In this document: positions 61,895 through 64,000 of the stretch, in pieces | Numbering within the stretch: position 1 is the first letter of the stretch | Layout: every line of letters starts with the position of its first letter | Source: Macropodus opercularis | Taxonomy: Eukaryota; Chordata; Actinopteri; Anabantiformes; Osphronemidae | Assembly: GCA_030770545.1 (NCBI GenBank) | Contig: CM061096.1 | Coordinates: forward strand, 13,311,501-13,375,500 | Reading direction: 5' to 3' | Length of the DNA stretch: 64,000 nt | The notes under the pieces: model-generated | Told to the model about the DNA's origin: nothing | Database searches by the model: none | The model's input: the letters and a program-made list of their open reading frames with translations, nothing else | Position numbers and translations under genes: made by a program

Positions 61895-61925
61895 CGTGTG
61901 TGTGTGTGGGTATGTGTGTGTGTGT
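61895..61925. repeat. TG microsatellite, interrupted
   Basis: TG units broken by a gggta interruption. Confidence 0.85.
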
Positions 61926-62118
61926 CTGACACTACAAACAGCTCAGCATAATATCCCATTATTTTCTTTATAAATCCAATTAGAGGTGGAATCTGTTGTC
62001 ATCGTGTGGTAAATCAGGCCAAATAAAAACACCTGTTTGTATAGTAACTGGTGTGTTTGGTGGTTTCTTTCAACAGGAGGGGACCTGAAACACGCTTGCA
62101 CCATCTTTGCTCATCTGC

Positions 62119-62160
62119 CACGCTCCTCATCTCACTGCTCCTCATCTCACTGCTCCTCTC
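62119..62160. repeat. 15-bp tandem repeat
   Basis: About two and a half copies of a unit reading ctcctcatctcactg, in pyrimidine-rich sequence. Confidence 0.75.
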
Positions 62161-63239
62161 TTCTACCAACCTGCTCAGTGTTGTATCTGTTTCATCGTCA
62201 TTGATCTCCTTTGTTCTTTTTTGCTCTCCATTCCACACGATCGCCCAGTTTGGCTTCGTCTCCTTCTGCGAGTCATTCCACTCCTCTTGTAAGAAGGTAT
62301 GACTTTATACAACTTTAAGGAGTTTAGCATTAGATGATACATTTGAATCATATTGATTGTCTACCCTAAAATGTTCATCACCAAAATGAAGCTCTCTACT
62401 ACCATCTTCCGTTAAAAACCAGTACTACACCGTGTTTTATGCTCACCCTCTGTTACCCAGATGCCCAAATACAAACATACAGTAAAGCTACTGTAAAGAT
62501 AAAGCTGCAACACAGCCATGAACAGTCTGGCACCTGCAGATAATCAGTGACAGTGCATCCACATCAGCTTCTAACACGTTGGTAAAACTCGCTGATGTAA
62601 ATAAAAAACCCTTTTATTGATGACTATTAATGAACAACACCAACAACATGACAACATTAACAGACAAAAAAGTAATCAGCTACAAACCACGAACTCGTTT
62701 AATGGAGCTCAATAGTGAACAGTGATTAGTTTCAATTCAGCACCAAGGTCAGCTCTACGAATATCCTGGAAAAACTAGACAAAGACACAATGTACTGTCT
62801 GTTATGGAGTGTGTGCAGTATATTTATGTAGCAAGTATGACAGACGTGTCTTTTTTCAGTAATTTAGTTTACAAAAGCACACTTTGAAATAAAGTAACTT
62901 AAATGTAAATATTCACTGTTAGTTTCTTGGGGATGTGCACGGACCAGGGACTCGTTTCTAGTTTATGTGAATATACTTTTAAATATACTTTTCTGTATCG
63001 TTTTTCTTTTCAGTATATCTCTGATCAAACGTCTCTTAGCTGAAAAGATACTAATGCGCTGGAATGGGTCGTTTTTATTCCGGCTGCCTCTTGTGAGCCA
63101 ACCTCATGTAAACGCGCGTGGCTTCCGTTTATCCGTGTCAAAATAAAATGTGGTTGGCTGTGATTTGACGCCAACGCCACCAGTCTTTAAGGCTTATTAA
63201 AAACCTAAAAGGGCTACGCGTTTACTATTACTCATATTT

Positions 63240-63889
63240 ATTCAACAACAAGCGGATGCGTGGCGTTTGAGTGACGCCCTTAATGCGAGACCCGCATCCC
63301 GTGACTTCCTCTCCGCTGCGGCCCCTCCAGCGGCCACTTGACGCAGCTGCTCCGCTCGGCTGCGCATCCCTGAACGCAACTGTCAGGAAAAGTAAACGGA
63401 GCAGGAGACGCGCTGGCAGATTTCAGGGGGAATTGCTTCCAGGTGAGCTCGGTTAAACGAGGAGTGTTTGAGGCTGAAGAAGAAGGTGGGACCGAGGGAA
63501 GCTGTGCGGCACCGAGCGGCTGCGAGGAGCCGCTGGAAGCTGCGGTAGTTGTTGGAAGCGACTTGTTTTGGAGTTGCTTGTGATCATCTTCGCGTTTCCT
63601 CTGCTCAGACACTCCAGCGTTTACTGAGAGACGCGGGCGATTAACAAGCCACAATTTACAGCAGGATTATTCGAGCCCTTCGGAAACGCGCGTCTTCTTT
63701 GGTCCGGGTGTGCGGAGACTCACGTCGGCAGAGCCGCTGCTGGGGGTGTTGTTGCTGCTGCAGGTTCGGTGGGTCTCCCTCACGCATGGTTTCATTTAAA
63801 TGACTGAGTTAGAGGATCGCACCCCAGACTGAAGAAGTGCGCCAGCCTTACTCCCTCTGTCCTGCCAGCAGCGTCGTCGTCCGGGGACT
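63240..63889 (+). promoter_or_regulatory. Probable promoter and 5' UTR of pitpnc1
   Basis: GC- and CpG-rich DNA that contrasts with the AT-rich flank, leading directly to the pitpnc1 start codon. No TATA box is seen. Composition suggests a CpG-island promoter; the transcription start is not placed. Confidence 0.5.
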
Positions 63890-63937
63890 ATGTTGATGAA
63901 GGAGTACCGCATCTGCATGCCCCTCACAGTGGAGGAG
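63890..63937 (+). CDS. pitpnc1: Phosphatidylinositol transfer protein, cytoplasmic 1 (first coding exon)
   Basis: PITPNC1 (RdgB-beta) is a soluble lipid transfer protein that moves phosphatidylinositol and phosphatidic acid between membranes. Only the first coding exon is in the window: MLMKEYRICMPLTVEE, then a GTAGGT donor at 63938. This matches the family start (human begins MLLKEYRICMPLTVEE), with one substitution. The exon ends in phase 0, and the rest of the gene lies beyond the right edge. Its position after cacng4 and cacng1 matches human 17q24, which supports the call despite the short length. Confidence 0.88.
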
Positions 63938-64000
63938 GTAGGTGAAGTTCGCTTGGTGAAGCAGATGTGTGAACCACTGAATGTTTACTTTTGTGCCACT

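Overview
The window looks like nuclear DNA of a teleost, probably a spiny-rayed (percomorph) fish. Genes are multi-exon with GT-AG introns and compact spacing. There is a tandem array of fish-type parvalbumins, many CA/TA microsatellites, and degenerate copies of interspersed repeats I associate with teleosts. No bacterial, plasmid or phage features are present. All gene models below were joined by eye from splice sites and reading phase.

Layout. 1-5.3 kb: the 3' part and probable first coding exon of an unrecognised minus-strand gene, with a 211-bp hAT-type MITE beyond its 3' end. 6.6-20.2 kb: four parvalbumin genes, all on the plus strand, each with a non-coding first exon and four coding exons of nearly identical size (61, 133, 110 and 23 or 26 coding bases). 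A tRNA-Gln(CTG) gene lies between the third and fourth. 20.2-24.2 kb: no gene seen. 24.4-26.4 kb: aimp2, a scaffold subunit of the multi-tRNA-synthetase complex. 27.9-30.1 kb, minus strand: an intact two-exon BED-finger/hAT-transposase gene. 31.9-39.8 kb: cacng4 (TARP gamma-4). 45.1-51.9 kb: cacng1 (calcium channel gamma-1 subunit). 52-63 kb: about 11 kb without a recognisable gene. 63.9 kb to the edge: the first coding exon of pitpnc1.

Context. In human, oncomodulin (a beta-parvalbumin) lies near AIMP2 on chromosome 7p22, and CACNG4, CACNG1 and PITPNC1 lie in that order on 17q24. This window joins the two blocks, with the hAT-derived gene at the junction. The parvalbumins (Ca2+ buffers that speed muscle relaxation) and cacng1 (skeletal-muscle L-type channel subunit) both serve excitation-contraction coupling. 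MEF2-type sites near two parvalbumin promoters fit muscle expression. cacng4 regulates AMPA receptors, and aimp2 looks like a housekeeping gene with CRE and ETS motifs upstream.

I found no convincing undescribed molecular system. The most useful leads are the divergent first parvalbumin, the intact ZBED-like gene, the dated-looking MITE insertion, the unrecognised minus-strand gene and several conserved-looking non-coding blocks around the cacng genes and pitpnc1.
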